Assembly: GCA_947445035.1 (NCBI GenBank)
Contig: CANFCK010000001.1
Location: 176,044-240,043, forward strand
From: Deltaproteobacteria bacterium
GTDB taxonomy: Bacteria; Myxococcota_A; UBA796; SXON01
Reading direction: 5' to 3'
Length of the DNA stretch: 64,000 nt
The notes beneath the pieces were generated by a model. It made no database searches, was not told the DNA's origin, and saw only the letters and a list, made by a program, of their open reading frames with translations. The translations under genes and the position numbers were made by a program. Position 1 is the stretch's first letter, and each line of letters opens with the position of its first letter. Positions 49,001 to 57,383 of this stretch are shown here, piece after piece.

Positions 49001-50346
49001 AGGCCTTCGTACCCGGCATGGCCGAGAGCGGCGGCTGCTTTGCGTTAGGCGGACAGGTGTCGGGCAGCATCCTCGACCCGCGGCTGGACCTTGGCGTCAA
49101 CTTGACGCGCGGGGTGACGACGCTCACCCGGGCCGGCATCCGTCTGGAAGACATCGGGGTGAGCGGCCGTTTCCAGGGTGAACAGCTGGTGTTCGACTAC
49201 GCGCGCGCCCAGACCAGGGCGGGTGCGCTTCGGCTCGACACTGGGGCCGGCGGCATCGAGGCCTCAGGGGTCCTCAAGCTCAAACAGTGGCTTCCCACCG
49301 AGCTCACAGCGACGGCCAAGCTGGACCGCGCGTGGTTGATCGCGACCGCGGACCGGCGCGTCCAGGCCACGGGCGAGGTCGACGTGCGCGGCAAGGGGCG
49401 GGTGATCGATGTGGAGGGCAGCCTGAGGGTCGACACCGGGTACCTGCGGCTGGCCGAGCGTTTCTTCTCCGACGCCTCGACGACCCGCCTGCACCCTGAC
49501 ATCGAGCTTGTGCGTCCGGGCGCGCTCGCCGAGGCGGTTGCCGACGGCGAGGTCGCGCCGGTCTCGTTCACCATCCGCCCCAAGCTGATGCTGGACCTGG
49601 CTCGCCATATGCGGCTTCGCGCGGCGCTGCCGCTCCAGGGGGCGTACGGCGATCTCGCTCGATCGCTGAGCACGGTGGTGGTGGTGACCGACCTGGACGG
49701 CGTGCTCCAGGTCAGTCAGAAAGGCGGGCGGCTGCGGCTTCTCGGCGAGCTGACGACCGATCGCGGCGAAGCGTCCTTACTCGGCCGGCCCTTCGACCTC
49801 AGCAACGGCAGCGTGGCCTTCACCGGCACCGACATCCGTCAACCCATCCTGAGCCTGCGCGCGGTGCATCACACGACCGAATGCGGCGACATCGTCGCGT
49901 CGATCGGAGGTGTCCCCGGGTCACCGGAGATCGAGTTTTCGACGGAAGGTGACGGGCTCGGCGGGGATGAGTCCATCTTGCAGACCCTCATCCTCGGCTC
50001 CTGCCCCGGCGCTGCCGGCGATGACGCCGGCCAGGACGCCCTCGGTCAGACCCTGGCGCTGGTCACCCAGATGCTGCAGAACGAGGTCCAGGACGCCGGC
50101 TCGGGATCGGGCGAAGCGATCCACCTGGAAAAGCTGGAGATCGACGAGTCCGGCTCCAGTCGAATCGGCATCGCCCTGGGTCGAAACGTGTTTCTGACGA
50201 CCGAGTTCGACGGCGCGGCGGATGCCGACGAGAACACCTTTTCCGTGCGCGTCGAGGTGGCCCTTCCGTACCGCTGGTACCTGACCTTCGACAGCGGAGA
50301 CCGCGGGGTCAGCGCGGTGGCGGCTCGTCGGAAGTGGCGGTTTTGA
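46081..50346 (+). CDS. tamB: TamB, inner-membrane anchored translocation subunit
   Basis: 1421 residues from a TTG overlapping the tamA stop (TTGA). One N-terminal membrane helix (WLLPGALGVAALGAGVGFAW), then about 1300 residues of repeating beta-strands forming the long periplasmic taco/AsmA-like groove, and the conserved DUF490 C-terminus (about 1200-1421) with the terminal YRWYLTFDSGDRG and RRKWRF. TamB proteins move phospholipids or outer-membrane proteins between the membranes and work with TamA. The tight coupling to tamA fits. Confidence 0.95.
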   Translation: MKPPRGGVRRLARVALWLLPGALGVAALGAGVGFAWLRSEAGNDWLLAQVLPRIQPEAGTIEVGQLRTDLLHHVELKGVRLRAPDGTVPIAVERVVADLDTQSLVARVLPVSRLEMTGVIVDLPEPAVFATLWPADPGAPAGPWRGLPIDILVDAAHLEGAVALPGFVFDAVSVDLGLTVRGAQVSWSNLALTAGTAAGPLAVTSAGTWSSARSILGPTTVSVGTENENRLALGGALNGERLAFDVSELHLDKLGLAPFFPTLASLPLSAPLDTSGTVRGTLSSPEVTLRLTTAGGEVAVTGAVVPTDQAWRATLETTGLDVAAVIDGLKPLAVSGRVEASGVGWSWPDHVQAAADVDVVVRTAGERIVARGPVRVDQGHVVVDRVAADLGWANGRLSGDADLAARSATAEVERSTVELTRFGIAGTAEFIGAATVGWGDVVTADLRGYAGVKGLATSGASIASAIGPVVIGWDGQVVSGSVDLDVAGLAYAGRSAATGTVHAELGPEVAFSVRLVEPDREVAAAEGRFELATKALWLERFQLEVAPDRVLVGSGQQRVRFVDGGVADTRLDLGLGATRLTASGGVSSEGRDTIVVSAERLDLGDLERVVGPTFAGWRGLATGRLGLVGSLRNPAVDGLVEVEGLTIPDAVAGVSATLAVEGDHQKLRFEGDVGDAEATRLTLRGALPLLIGVDGVRLAGTGAAEARVTILPVDTADLIALLHGRKLPEARISAELALSGAVEDPFIKLTASADLPLGSGGPTVRAWLDSALSGGVATARLVVNQGFVSRLETTLASRVDTAVVTSWLGGTAARPQVKAVISDFGGAVVLKQLPIATIRHFVDLKADLDGALAGAFALDGNPLAPRVQGGVNLIGARIGTLKVTPATLEIKPLGIGYFVHARVGFAAAARELKSAGLFGEAPAEERPTCASAAGDPAGGLDIKGVVPLDDEFDLAARGLSLDISGPGIPLAAVEAFVPGMAESGGCFALGGQVSGSILDPRLDLGVNLTRGVTTLTRAGIRLEDIGVSGRFQGEQLVFDYARAQTRAGALRLDTGAGGIEASGVLKLKQWLPTELTATAKLDRAWLIATADRRVQATGEVDVRGKGRVIDVEGSLRVDTGYLRLAERFFSDASTTRLHPDIELVRPGALAEAVADGEVAPVSFTIRPKLMLDLARHMRLRAALPLQGAYGDLARSLSTVVVVTDLDGVLQVSQKGGRLRLLGELTTDRGEASLLGRPFDLSNGSVAFTGTDIRQPILSLRAVHHTTECGDIVASIGGVPGSPEIEFSTEGDGLGGDESILQTLILGSCPGAAGDDAGQDALGQTLALVTQMLQNEVQDAGSGSGEAIHLEKLEIDESGSSRIGIALGRNVFLTTEFDGAADADENTFSVRVEVALPYRWYLTFDSGDRGVSAVAARRKWRF

Positions 50347-50355
50347 TTTGGGAGG

Positions 50356-50510
50356 TCAGACGCCGATGAGGTGCAACAGTCGGCCGTCCACGGTCAACTC
50401 CTCAGCCCACTTCCGCTGGTCCCACGAGCGGCCAGGGCGCCGATCGACGAGCAGCAACCACCCCTCGTCGAGCCCCAACGTGTGGCCGTTCTGCCCATCC
50501 GTTCGCCGGG
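50356..50510 (-). pseudogene. C-terminal tail of an AAA-ATPase/nuclease-type protein
   Basis: On the minus strand one frame reads TLGLDEGWLLLVDRRPGRSW then DQRKWAEELTVDGRLLHLIG and ends at TGA (plus 50356-50358). The pattern (hydrophobic-x-FDxRP, W-E/D..., E-T, G-R, hydrophobic end) resembles the last strands of the PD-(D/E)XK-like domain in AAA-ATPase proteins common in this lineage. Everything upstream is missing, so it is probably a truncated relict between tamB and the next gene. Confidence 0.35.
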
Positions 50511-50591
50511 GCGGGGACGTCGGGATGCGGCGACGCCCCCCCCCCGAGCACAGCGGACATGCTAGACTCCCCCCGCGCGGGAGCAGCGGTC

Positions 50592-52511
50592 ATGCGGTGG
50601 TTTTTTAGCCTATGGATGGTGGCGTCGTTCTTCACCGGCAGTGCCCTCGCGGCGAAACTTCCCGAGGTGGAAGTACCAGAGATGAAGGGTGGTGAAGAGC
50701 CGAGTGCGGCGGAAAAGGCCGCGGAAGCCAAGCGTAAGGAGCGCCTTGCGCGGGTGATCGTCCTGAACTGGCAGGGCACGGACACCGACTACAGTGACGC
50801 CAACGTGCAGCGCATCGTAAAGTCGCGCATCCAAAGGCCAGACGCCCAATTCTTCCCCGACGGCGACCTTTACCAGGAAGGACGGAAGGTCAAAGACGAA
50901 ACGGTCGTCGCCGCGATGCAGCCGGCGGTGGTGCCCTCGCAGAACATCGGCCGGGTCATGGCCGCCATCGACGAGGTCTCCCGCGTGCCCTACAACGCCT
51001 GGCAGCCCTCCGATTGGGGCCTCAAAGCGCGTGAATTGTCCGACATGGTCGAGCTTTTGTGGTTCGTCGACCGCGTGGAGTTGCGGGAGCCGCTCTTCTT
51101 GCTCTACGCCCAGATCGGGCGAGCCGCCGAGAACCAGAACGAGGTGATCCCGCCCTTTTACGAACAGATCGGCTTCCAGGCCGTCAACTACTACTTCTAC
51201 CTGGCGGCGATGCTGGCGGTCCAGGATCCGAGCCTGATGTCGAAGCTCACCGATCAAGACCTCAACGCCAGCATCTCGCAGTACCTGACGATGATGCAAC
51301 AGGGCGCGTTCCCCACGCTGAAGATCAACTTCGAGCTCGATGGCGCCGAGTTCAACGCCGAGGACTTCGCCACCAAGTACGAGATCTACCTCAACGGCCT
51401 GGCGGTCACGCCCGACGAACAGGGCGAACTCGACATCTTCCTGGGTCGCACCGACATCTACCTGAAGCGGGCGGACAGCGGACATGGGCTGAGTGAGCGC
51501 CTCGAAGTCACCAAGCTTGAGGGTAAGCGCTACTTCGTTCGCGACGTCGCCCGAAAGAAGATGGGCCTTGACCTCATCGAGCAGCTTTTCCTACACCTGA
51601 ACGAATGCACGCCGCAACTTGAGGGGATTATCCTAAACTATCTGGCCATTTACGCCCGAATCCACGAGAAGGCGGAAATCTACATCGCCGTGCCCAAAGA
51701 GGGGAATCCCAACAAGACGGCGATGTGGCGCTACGATCGGCCCACCGCCAGCCTTTCCAAGGTGCAAGGCGGCGACGACGCCTTCCCGGTGCACTTCGCG
51801 GTGCAGATGTCGGGTGGCATGGCATGGTCGGGATTCGCCGCCCCGGTATTCGTTCCCCCTGAGGAGGGTGATGCGGCGGGACAGGCCGCCGCGGGCGAGC
51901 TGGCCTTCACCCCCGAGAACCTGATCGACATCGATGCGATTCCCGCCTACATCCCGCTGACGTTCGAGCTGCGGGGTCACTACAACCGGATGATGCTCGG
52001 GGTCGGCGTCGAGCTTGGCATCGGCACCGAGGGCTCGTTTGCGGAGCGCTACATCCTCCCCGGGCATATGGATGGCGTGGTCTACGACGACGTTGACAGC
52101 GACTACGACGCCACAAAAGAAGGCGACACCTACTCCTACAAGGGGCAGGAGCTGGCGGACGGCGAGGCCTCTCCCAATTGGGCGCAGGCCCTCCACTACG
52201 AGACCGTCAACGTCACTCCTTACCTCACCGGTGGCGTGGTCTTGGGTCGCGATGCCGGCTTCGGTCTCGGCCCCCGGATCGCGTTGCGGGTTGGGTGGAT
52301 GAACCTCCCGTACGCGGTCAGCACCACCGCGCACTTCGGCTGGAGCATCCCGCTGCCCGCCGGGAAGCCTGGCAGTCGGATACGGCCGTACGTCGACCTC
52401 GACGGGCGGGCCGGTGCGGTTTTCCCGCTCCGGGAGAGTCTGGTTTGGTCGGCGACGACGCCGGCGAGCCCCCTCTTGGGGATCACGGCTGGCATCGGGA
52501 CTACGTTGTGA
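50592..52511 (+). CDS. Exported protein with outer-membrane barrel-like C-terminus, unknown
   Basis: 639 residues from the ATG giving MRWFFSLWMVASFFTGSALA, a Sec signal cleaved near residue 21. An acidic/Lys-rich segment follows (KGGEEPSAAEKAAEAKRKER), then a mostly helical domain (about 50-290; SRVPYNAWQPSDWGLKAREL) and a middle domain. From about 430 the sequence alternates as beta strands (PYLTGGVVLGRDAGFGLGPR, ALRVGWMNLPY) and ends in a strand near GITAGIGTTL, like an outer-membrane barrel. No recognised family. The next two genes follow closely on the same strand, so an operon is likely. Confidence 0.75.
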   Translation: MRWFFSLWMVASFFTGSALAAKLPEVEVPEMKGGEEPSAAEKAAEAKRKERLARVIVLNWQGTDTDYSDANVQRIVKSRIQRPDAQFFPDGDLYQEGRKVKDETVVAAMQPAVVPSQNIGRVMAAIDEVSRVPYNAWQPSDWGLKARELSDMVELLWFVDRVELREPLFLLYAQIGRAAENQNEVIPPFYEQIGFQAVNYYFYLAAMLAVQDPSLMSKLTDQDLNASISQYLTMMQQGAFPTLKINFELDGAEFNAEDFATKYEIYLNGLAVTPDEQGELDIFLGRTDIYLKRADSGHGLSERLEVTKLEGKRYFVRDVARKKMGLDLIEQLFLHLNECTPQLEGIILNYLAIYARIHEKAEIYIAVPKEGNPNKTAMWRYDRPTASLSKVQGGDDAFPVHFAVQMSGGMAWSGFAAPVFVPPEEGDAAGQAAAGELAFTPENLIDIDAIPAYIPLTFELRGHYNRMMLGVGVELGIGTEGSFAERYILPGHMDGVVYDDVDSDYDATKEGDTYSYKGQELADGEASPNWAQALHYETVNVTPYLTGGVVLGRDAGFGLGPRIALRVGWMNLPYAVSTTAHFGWSIPLPAGKPGSRIRPYVDLDGRAGAVFPLRESLVWSATTPASPLLGITAGIGTTL

Positions 52512-52529
52512 CATGATACGGGGCGTTTG

Positions 52530-54023
52530 ATGATTGGCGTCACTCTCCTGCTCGCGTCGGCTGTCGCTGCCACTCCTGTCGGGCCGCCCGCGTTGGTGGT
52601 GTGGATGTTTGCAGCGGCGCCCGATGCGGAGGTGATCAAAATTGCAGAGCGCGAGACAGGACCCGCGGACCATCGCGCTTGGTCCGACATCACGCTGAGC
52701 CCAGAGCCCGTCACCTCCGCTGACGAGGCGCGAGCGGGCTCATTGGCGACGGTGTTCAAGGACGGCAGCGCCCGGTGGGAAGAGTTCGAGGCCGAATCCG
52801 GGGTGGCGCGCGCGCTGGCGGCAGCGGTCGAGCCGATCGAGGTCCTTCCGGGCATCGCCGCGCGTGACGCGCTGATCGCGGCGCTCCTGTGGGAGGGTGC
52901 GGGCATCACCCGCGGCTACCCCGAGGGGCTTTTTTCCAGCCTCCAGGACACCTCCGCGTTCCGGGTGACCATCGCGGGCAAGAGCGTCGTGCGCCCTTGG
53001 CTCGACGCGATCGCGCTCGACCCCAAACGGCTTTTCGCCCGGGCGGACTTTCCCGACGGGCAGTCCTTTGCCAAGGTGCAGGCCTTGCAGGCAGAAATGG
53101 CGCTTTTGCCACGAGGGCTTCTGGCCATCGATGTGATGCCGCCGGGGCTGGTGGTCGTGGTCGACGGCAGTCCCCTTCCCGAGGGCGCGCGGACGGCGGA
53201 GCTGGCTCCCGGCCACCACTACGCGCACGTGCTCGTGGGTGGGCAGGTTGCCGAGCGGATGGAGTTCGATGTCGCCGCCAGCGATACGGTCCCGCTGCGC
53301 TCCCTCGTCTCGCCAGAAGAGCTGGCGGCCGCAGGGGCTGCTGTGCAAAACGCCAGCGCCGAGGTGCCGGCCGACGTCGCGACCGGAGTCCGGTCGCTCG
53401 CGGGACGGAGCGGAACGGCGCCCCGCGTCTTCCTGGCCAGCATCGACGCCAAGGGGAAGCCGCGCGTCGTGGCGTTCGGCGGCGGCGCCGTCGTCGTCAA
53501 GAAGCGGCCGGTCACGTTCCAGATCGTCGCGGAGCTTGGTGGCGGGGTGCTCGAATCCAACGGATTTTCGGGGAAGGCCGGACAGCAAGAGTTGACCTAT
53601 CAATTCGGCGGCTCGCTCGGCTTTGAGCTGGGCATCTACAACGCCGCGCTGTACGGCTCCGCCGACCTCGCCCTGACGCCATCCGCGCAGATGGCCTTTG
53701 GCGTCGACGGGGGCACCACGCCGGAAGACAACCAGCAGACCAGCGCCTACGTCCGACCCAATGGTGGGATCGGGGTGTACCTCCCGCGGCCGCTTCCCGG
53801 GAAGGTGTGGTTCTTGCTGGGCGGCAACTACGGCTGGTTCGCGCCGTCGTCCATGGGGCCGGGGGTGAAGCTCAGCGTCGGCATCCCCCTTCAAGAGGAA
53901 GGGGGTACCTGGCTGCGGATCACCCTTGACGGCTACCGGGGCACGCAAATGGCCGGTTTCCCACAGGAGGGCACGGCGACCTCAATGGCGTCCTTGCGCA
54001 TCGGCTTCGGTAGCCTGCTCTAG
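52530..54023 (+). CDS. Exported protein, unknown function
   Basis: 497 residues from the ATG at 52530 (TTG at 52527 is also in frame). Signal MIGVTLLLASAVAATPVG. The N-terminal 290 residues have a caspase/PEGA-like layout: GLLAIDVMPPGLVVVVDGSP and LAPGHHYAHVLVGGQVAE resemble a PEGA domain. The C-terminal 190 residues form beta strands (LTYQFGGSLGFELGIYNAAL, ASLRIGFGSLL) ending in Leu, consistent with a barrel. It starts 18 bases after the stop of the preceding gene. Confidence 0.7.
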   Translation: MIGVTLLLASAVAATPVGPPALVVWMFAAAPDAEVIKIAERETGPADHRAWSDITLSPEPVTSADEARAGSLATVFKDGSARWEEFEAESGVARALAAAVEPIEVLPGIAARDALIAALLWEGAGITRGYPEGLFSSLQDTSAFRVTIAGKSVVRPWLDAIALDPKRLFARADFPDGQSFAKVQALQAEMALLPRGLLAIDVMPPGLVVVVDGSPLPEGARTAELAPGHHYAHVLVGGQVAERMEFDVAASDTVPLRSLVSPEELAAAGAAVQNASAEVPADVATGVRSLAGRSGTAPRVFLASIDAKGKPRVVAFGGGAVVVKKRPVTFQIVAELGGGVLESNGFSGKAGQQELTYQFGGSLGFELGIYNAALYGSADLALTPSAQMAFGVDGGTTPEDNQQTSAYVRPNGGIGVYLPRPLPGKVWFLLGGNYGWFAPSSMGPGVKLSVGIPLQEEGGTWLRITLDGYRGTQMAGFPQEGTATSMASLRIGFGSLL

Positions 54024-54039
54024 GTGCTAAGCTGGGCGA

Positions 54040-55242
54040 ATGCACGCCCTGCTCGCCCTCTTGACCGCCGCCGCCGCCGCTGACGCCGTCCCCACCTACC
54101 AGTGGCAAAAGGGCGAGACGGTGCGCTATTACATCGAGTCGGAGATCTACTGGGGCGCTGGCATCAAGGCTTCAGCGCGCCTGAATCTCTCCACGCGCAT
54201 TCGCGACTTGAAGCTTCGGGCCGAGGTCGAATGCAAGGTGACCGCGCCGGGCAAGTTCACCGAGCTCGACTGCCGGCTGCCCTGGTTTGACCTGGCGGGC
54301 GAGCCGGTCAATGAGACGCAGGCGCGGGTCGACTTGGTCATGGCCGATTGGGAGGAGTTCACCAAGCCGGTCCAGATCATCATCGTGATCGGCCCTGACG
54401 GTCGCCTCCGCGAGTTCGACTGCAACGGCCTCCCATCGGGGAACATCACCGAGGGCAAGCTCTCAGAACAGATGCGCTCCTTCCTCCGTGCCGCCTTCTC
54501 GCCGCTGGACATCTCGCTGCCTACCGACCCCAAGGACTGGGTCCGCGGCTGGGTGCGCAAGGACCTCAGCTTCATGATGTTGCTTCCCGTCACCGACGGC
54601 ACGGCCGGCGCGGGCACGCTCAAGATGTCTCATGTGGACGACCGCCTCGGCTTGGCGTTGGTGTCCACCGAGGGGCGTGCAACGGTCGGGCAGTCGAGTG
54701 CTGTGGAGGCATCCGCCAACGGCGGCCTCATCGACCTCCGGCTCGGCGGCGAGGCCTGGGTGGACATGACCACCGGTCAACTGCTCTTCTCGGGGTTCAC
54801 CACCGACGGCCGCCGCACGGCCTCGGCGTCGACGGGCACCGCCGACCAGGAGATCGCCCAGAGCGCGGCGCTTCAGCGGGTGGCGGCCTTCGAACCCGAC
54901 CACAAGGCCCCGATCTCGGTGGTTGCCCTCCGCGCACCCAAGGCAGATCTCCCGCTGCCAGACCCGCCCACCGGCGCGCCGGTCGTCCCCTTCTCCGAGC
55001 TCGCGATGAGCCCGCTTTTCATCGTCGGCTATCCGCAAATCGCCCAGCCCTACGAGCTGCCGACGTCGGTGGTGACCGCACGGGTGGTCGTCGATGCGGA
55101 AGGGGTCCCGACATCCTTCAAGGCCGTGCGGGGCTACGAGGCCCTCCTGGAGCACGTGGAACGCGGCCTGAAGGACGCGCGCTTTCCGAAACGCGGCGGC
55201 ACCTATGTCGTCGATCTGGACGTGGAAGTCCGGCTGCGCTGA
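54040..55242 (+). CDS. Exported protein with TonB-C-like end, unknown
   Basis: 400 residues from the ATG giving MHALLALLTAAAAADAVPTY, a weak Sec signal. The body (about 20-270) is beta-rich with no recognised fold. After the proline-rich LPLPDPPTGAPVVPFSEL, the C-terminal 70 residues have TARVVVDAEGVPTSFKAVRG and LKDARFPKRGGTYVVDLDVEVRLR-like strands, as in TonB C-terminal domains. It follows 16 bases after the previous gene; a shared envelope function is likely. Confidence 0.68.
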   Translation: MHALLALLTAAAAADAVPTYQWQKGETVRYYIESEIYWGAGIKASARLNLSTRIRDLKLRAEVECKVTAPGKFTELDCRLPWFDLAGEPVNETQARVDLVMADWEEFTKPVQIIIVIGPDGRLREFDCNGLPSGNITEGKLSEQMRSFLRAAFSPLDISLPTDPKDWVRGWVRKDLSFMMLLPVTDGTAGAGTLKMSHVDDRLGLALVSTEGRATVGQSSAVEASANGGLIDLRLGGEAWVDMTTGQLLFSGFTTDGRRTASASTGTADQEIAQSAALQRVAAFEPDHKAPISVVALRAPKADLPLPDPPTGAPVVPFSELAMSPLFIVGYPQIAQPYELPTSVVTARVVVDAEGVPTSFKAVRGYEALLEHVERGLKDARFPKRGGTYVVDLDVEVRLR

Positions 55243-55254
55243 TCGCGGCCGCGC

Positions 55255-56025
55255 CTACGGCGCTGGCGAGGCCGGCACCGCTTTCGCGGCGATAAGCATG
55301 ACCTTGACCTTCTTCGCTTCCAGCCAGCCCTCGGGCAGCTCCCCGCTGGTGTACGCCCACGGCCGCGTTTCCCCGGGCGCCAGCGGCTTCATCGTCGCCT
55401 CGTCCATCGGCATGCCCCCGGGGCCAGACTGTGCCGCTGCCGGCCACGAAACGGTCTTGAGCTTGCCGCCAGAAGAATCGAGAAACTGAAGCTCAATATT
55501 GGCGTATTCCAGCGCTGATTCCAAATTGTTGGTGACGTTGGTTCGGATCCCCCACCCGTCCAGGGCGCCTTTGGGGTCCCCACCCAGGTTCACTGCTTCC
55601 ACCACAGGCTCGCTCAGGGCCACTTTGGCGGAAAACTCAGCCACGTCCACCATGGCCTTGGCGCGTTTCTTCAGCGGGCCCTCGGCGAACGCGTTTTCAG
55701 CGAGGAAGGCCTTCCAGGCCTCGGTTGAGCCATCGGCTTCCGCGATGGCGAAGGCCGCGTTGGCCCGGCCGGTCTGGAGGTCTTTCTTTTTCCGGGTGCT
55801 CGGAAACCGCTTGAGCGCCGCGTCGTAGTCGGCGACGGCGTGGCTTGCGGTGGCGCGTTTGACCACCAGCTCCTCCAGCCGACTCTCCGCCATCAGCTTG
55901 TCGGCGCCCCGGGGCGACCCCGCCAAGAACGCCTCGTACGCTTCGATGGTGTCGATCTTCTTCGCGTCTCCGTACGGATCCGCGCATCCGACCAACGAAA
56001 CCAACAGGAACAGGGTGGTAAGCAT
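55255..56025 (-). CDS. Lipoprotein with N-terminal TPR-like helices
   Basis: 256 residues. MLTTLFLLVSLVGC lipobox, Cys14. Then Tyr/Ala helical pairs (IDTIEAYEAFLAGSPRGADK, HAVADYDAALKRFPSTRK, DGSTEAWKAFLAEN) resembling TPR or Sel1-like repeats, and a C-terminal beta domain (about 145-245; GIRTNVTNNLESALEYANIE) similar to a FxLYD/DUF-type secreted domain. Periplasmic; function unknown. Convergent with the preceding gene. Confidence 0.7.
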   Translation of the reverse strand: MLTTLFLLVSLVGCADPYGDAKKIDTIEAYEAFLAGSPRGADKLMAESRLEELVVKRATASHAVADYDAALKRFPSTRKKKDLQTGRANAAFAIAEADGSTEAWKAFLAENAFAEGPLKKRAKAMVDVAEFSAKVALSEPVVEAVNLGGDPKGALDGWGIRTNVTNNLESALEYANIELQFLDSSGGKLKTVSWPAAAQSGPGGMPMDEATMKPLAPGETRPWAYTSGELPEGWLEAKKVKVMLIAAKAVPASPAP

Positions 56026-56068
56026 CAGCGCCTCGCGCTGGCGATACTACCAGATTGTCAACGGCGCG

Positions 56069-56686
56069 TCAGGAGCCGCCCTCAGACTCGCGTTTGACCC
56101 AACTCGTGGCGTCGGTCAGCCCCTTCTTGCTGATGATGTCGGCGACGAAGCCAGGGACGTAGCCGGTGAAGCGGATGTCGACCGAGTACTCCAGCCGCGA
56201 GCGGACCGGCGCCGTCGCCTGGGGCGTCACCCGCCAATAGCCGACCGAGTCATCCAGGTCCGACTTTCGGCTGTAGTCGAGCGTCCACGTCAAGTAGTCG
56301 CTGCCCGGCGTGTAGCGGTGGTCGATGAAATACTCGACGTTCGTCCCCATCACGCGGAGGACGAACCGCGTGTAGAGGTGGTCGCCGGCAACCTTATAGT
56401 TCCCGCACTCTGCCACCTTGTCGACCATCTTGGGGTAACGCCCATAATCAAGAATTTTCGCCCAGATTTTCTCCGGAGCCGCCGCGATGTCCATGATCGC
56501 CACCCCGCGCCCGCCAGACTCGACCTGCGTTTGTTTGAGGACGACCTTGCCCGATGCCACGGTAGCTTGCTCGGTCGCGGTCAGGCTGACCGCGGGGGGC
56601 GCGCCTCGGTACGGCGTGACGACGCCCTTGTGGGGGTGAGGACTGGTGGCGTCGGCGGCGAGCGCCAGGGCGACGAAGAGTAGCAT
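56069..56686 (-). CDS. Periplasmic START/SRPBCC-fold protein
   Basis: 205 residues from the ATG at 56686, chosen because GAGG lies six bases upstream; GTG at 56692 is an alternative. Signal MLLFVALALAADA. The SRPBCC fold (about 55-195) has IMDIAAAPEKIWAKILDYGR at its start and DYLTWTLDYSRKSDLDDSVG in the middle, typical of polyketide cyclase/COQ10 START proteins. Export is unusual for the family, which usually binds lipids or quinones; a lipid carrier in the envelope is plausible but unproven. Divergent from queE. Confidence 0.75.
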   Translation of the reverse strand: MLLFVALALAADATSPHPHKGVVTPYRGAPPAVSLTATEQATVASGKVVLKQTQVESGGRGVAIMDIAAAPEKIWAKILDYGRYPKMVDKVAECGNYKVAGDHLYTRFVLRVMGTNVEYFIDHRYTPGSDYLTWTLDYSRKSDLDDSVGYWRVTPQATAPVRSRLEYSVDIRFTGYVPGFVADIISKKGLTDATSWVKRESEGGS

Positions 56687-56718
56687 TCGCACCTCGCGGC
56701 GACTATACCCCGGGCTCC

Positions 56719-57381
56719 GTGGACGAGATTCCCCCCGACGAGCGGCTCCGTGTCATCGAGGTCTACGCTTCGGTCCAGGGCGAAAGCACGTTCGCGGGGC
56801 TGCCGTGTACGTTTGTGAGGCTGGCCGGCTGCAACCTCCGTTGCCGCTGGTGCGACAGCGTCTACACCTTCACCGGCGGCGAACGCCGCAGCATTGACGA
56901 CGTCGTGGCCGAGGTCGCCGGCCTCGGCGTCCAGTTGGTCGAGCTGACCGGAGGCGAGCCGCTGGTGCATCGGCAGGCGATTCCGTTGATGGAGCGCCTG
57001 CTCGCGCGCGGTCACACCGTGCTGCTGGAGACAAGTGGCAGTCGCGACATTGGTCCGGTTCCCGACCCGGTGCGCATCATCTTGGACCTCAAGCCGCCGG
57101 ATTCGGGCGAGGTCGCCGCGAACCTGTGGAGCAACATCCCGAAGCTGCGCGCCAAGGACGAGGTGAAGTTCGTCATCGCGTCGCGTCGCGACTACGAATG
57201 GTCCCGCGACGTGGTCCGCGAGCACGGGCTGGCGGCGCGGGTTTCGGTGCTCTTTTCAGTCGCGTTTGGCGAGGTCCAACCGGCCGACGTGGTGGCTTGG
57301 ATGTTGGCCGATGCCGTGCCGGCGAGGTTCCAGCTTCAGATGCACAAGTTCATCTGGCCGCACGCGGCGCGGGGCGTCTGA
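56719..57381 (+). CDS. queE: 7-carboxy-7-deazaguanine synthase
   Basis: 220 residues from a GTG. Radical SAM motif C-x3-C-x2-C in GCNLRCRWCDSVYTF, the early YASVQGESTFAGLPCTFVR, and LTGGEPLVH. Converts 6-carboxytetrahydropterin to 7-carboxy-7-deazaguanine using a [4Fe-4S] cluster and SAM, for queuosine or preQ0-derived products. queC, queD and queF are not adjacent. It overlaps the start of the antiporter region. Confidence 0.93.
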   Translation: MDEIPPDERLRVIEVYASVQGESTFAGLPCTFVRLAGCNLRCRWCDSVYTFTGGERRSIDDVVAEVAGLGVQLVELTGGEPLVHRQAIPLMERLLARGHTVLLETSGSRDIGPVPDPVRIILDLKPPDSGEVAANLWSNIPKLRAKDEVKFVIASRRDYEWSRDVVREHGLAARVSVLFSVAFGEVQPADVVAWMLADAVPARFQLQMHKFIWPHAARGV

Positions 57382-57383
57382 TT

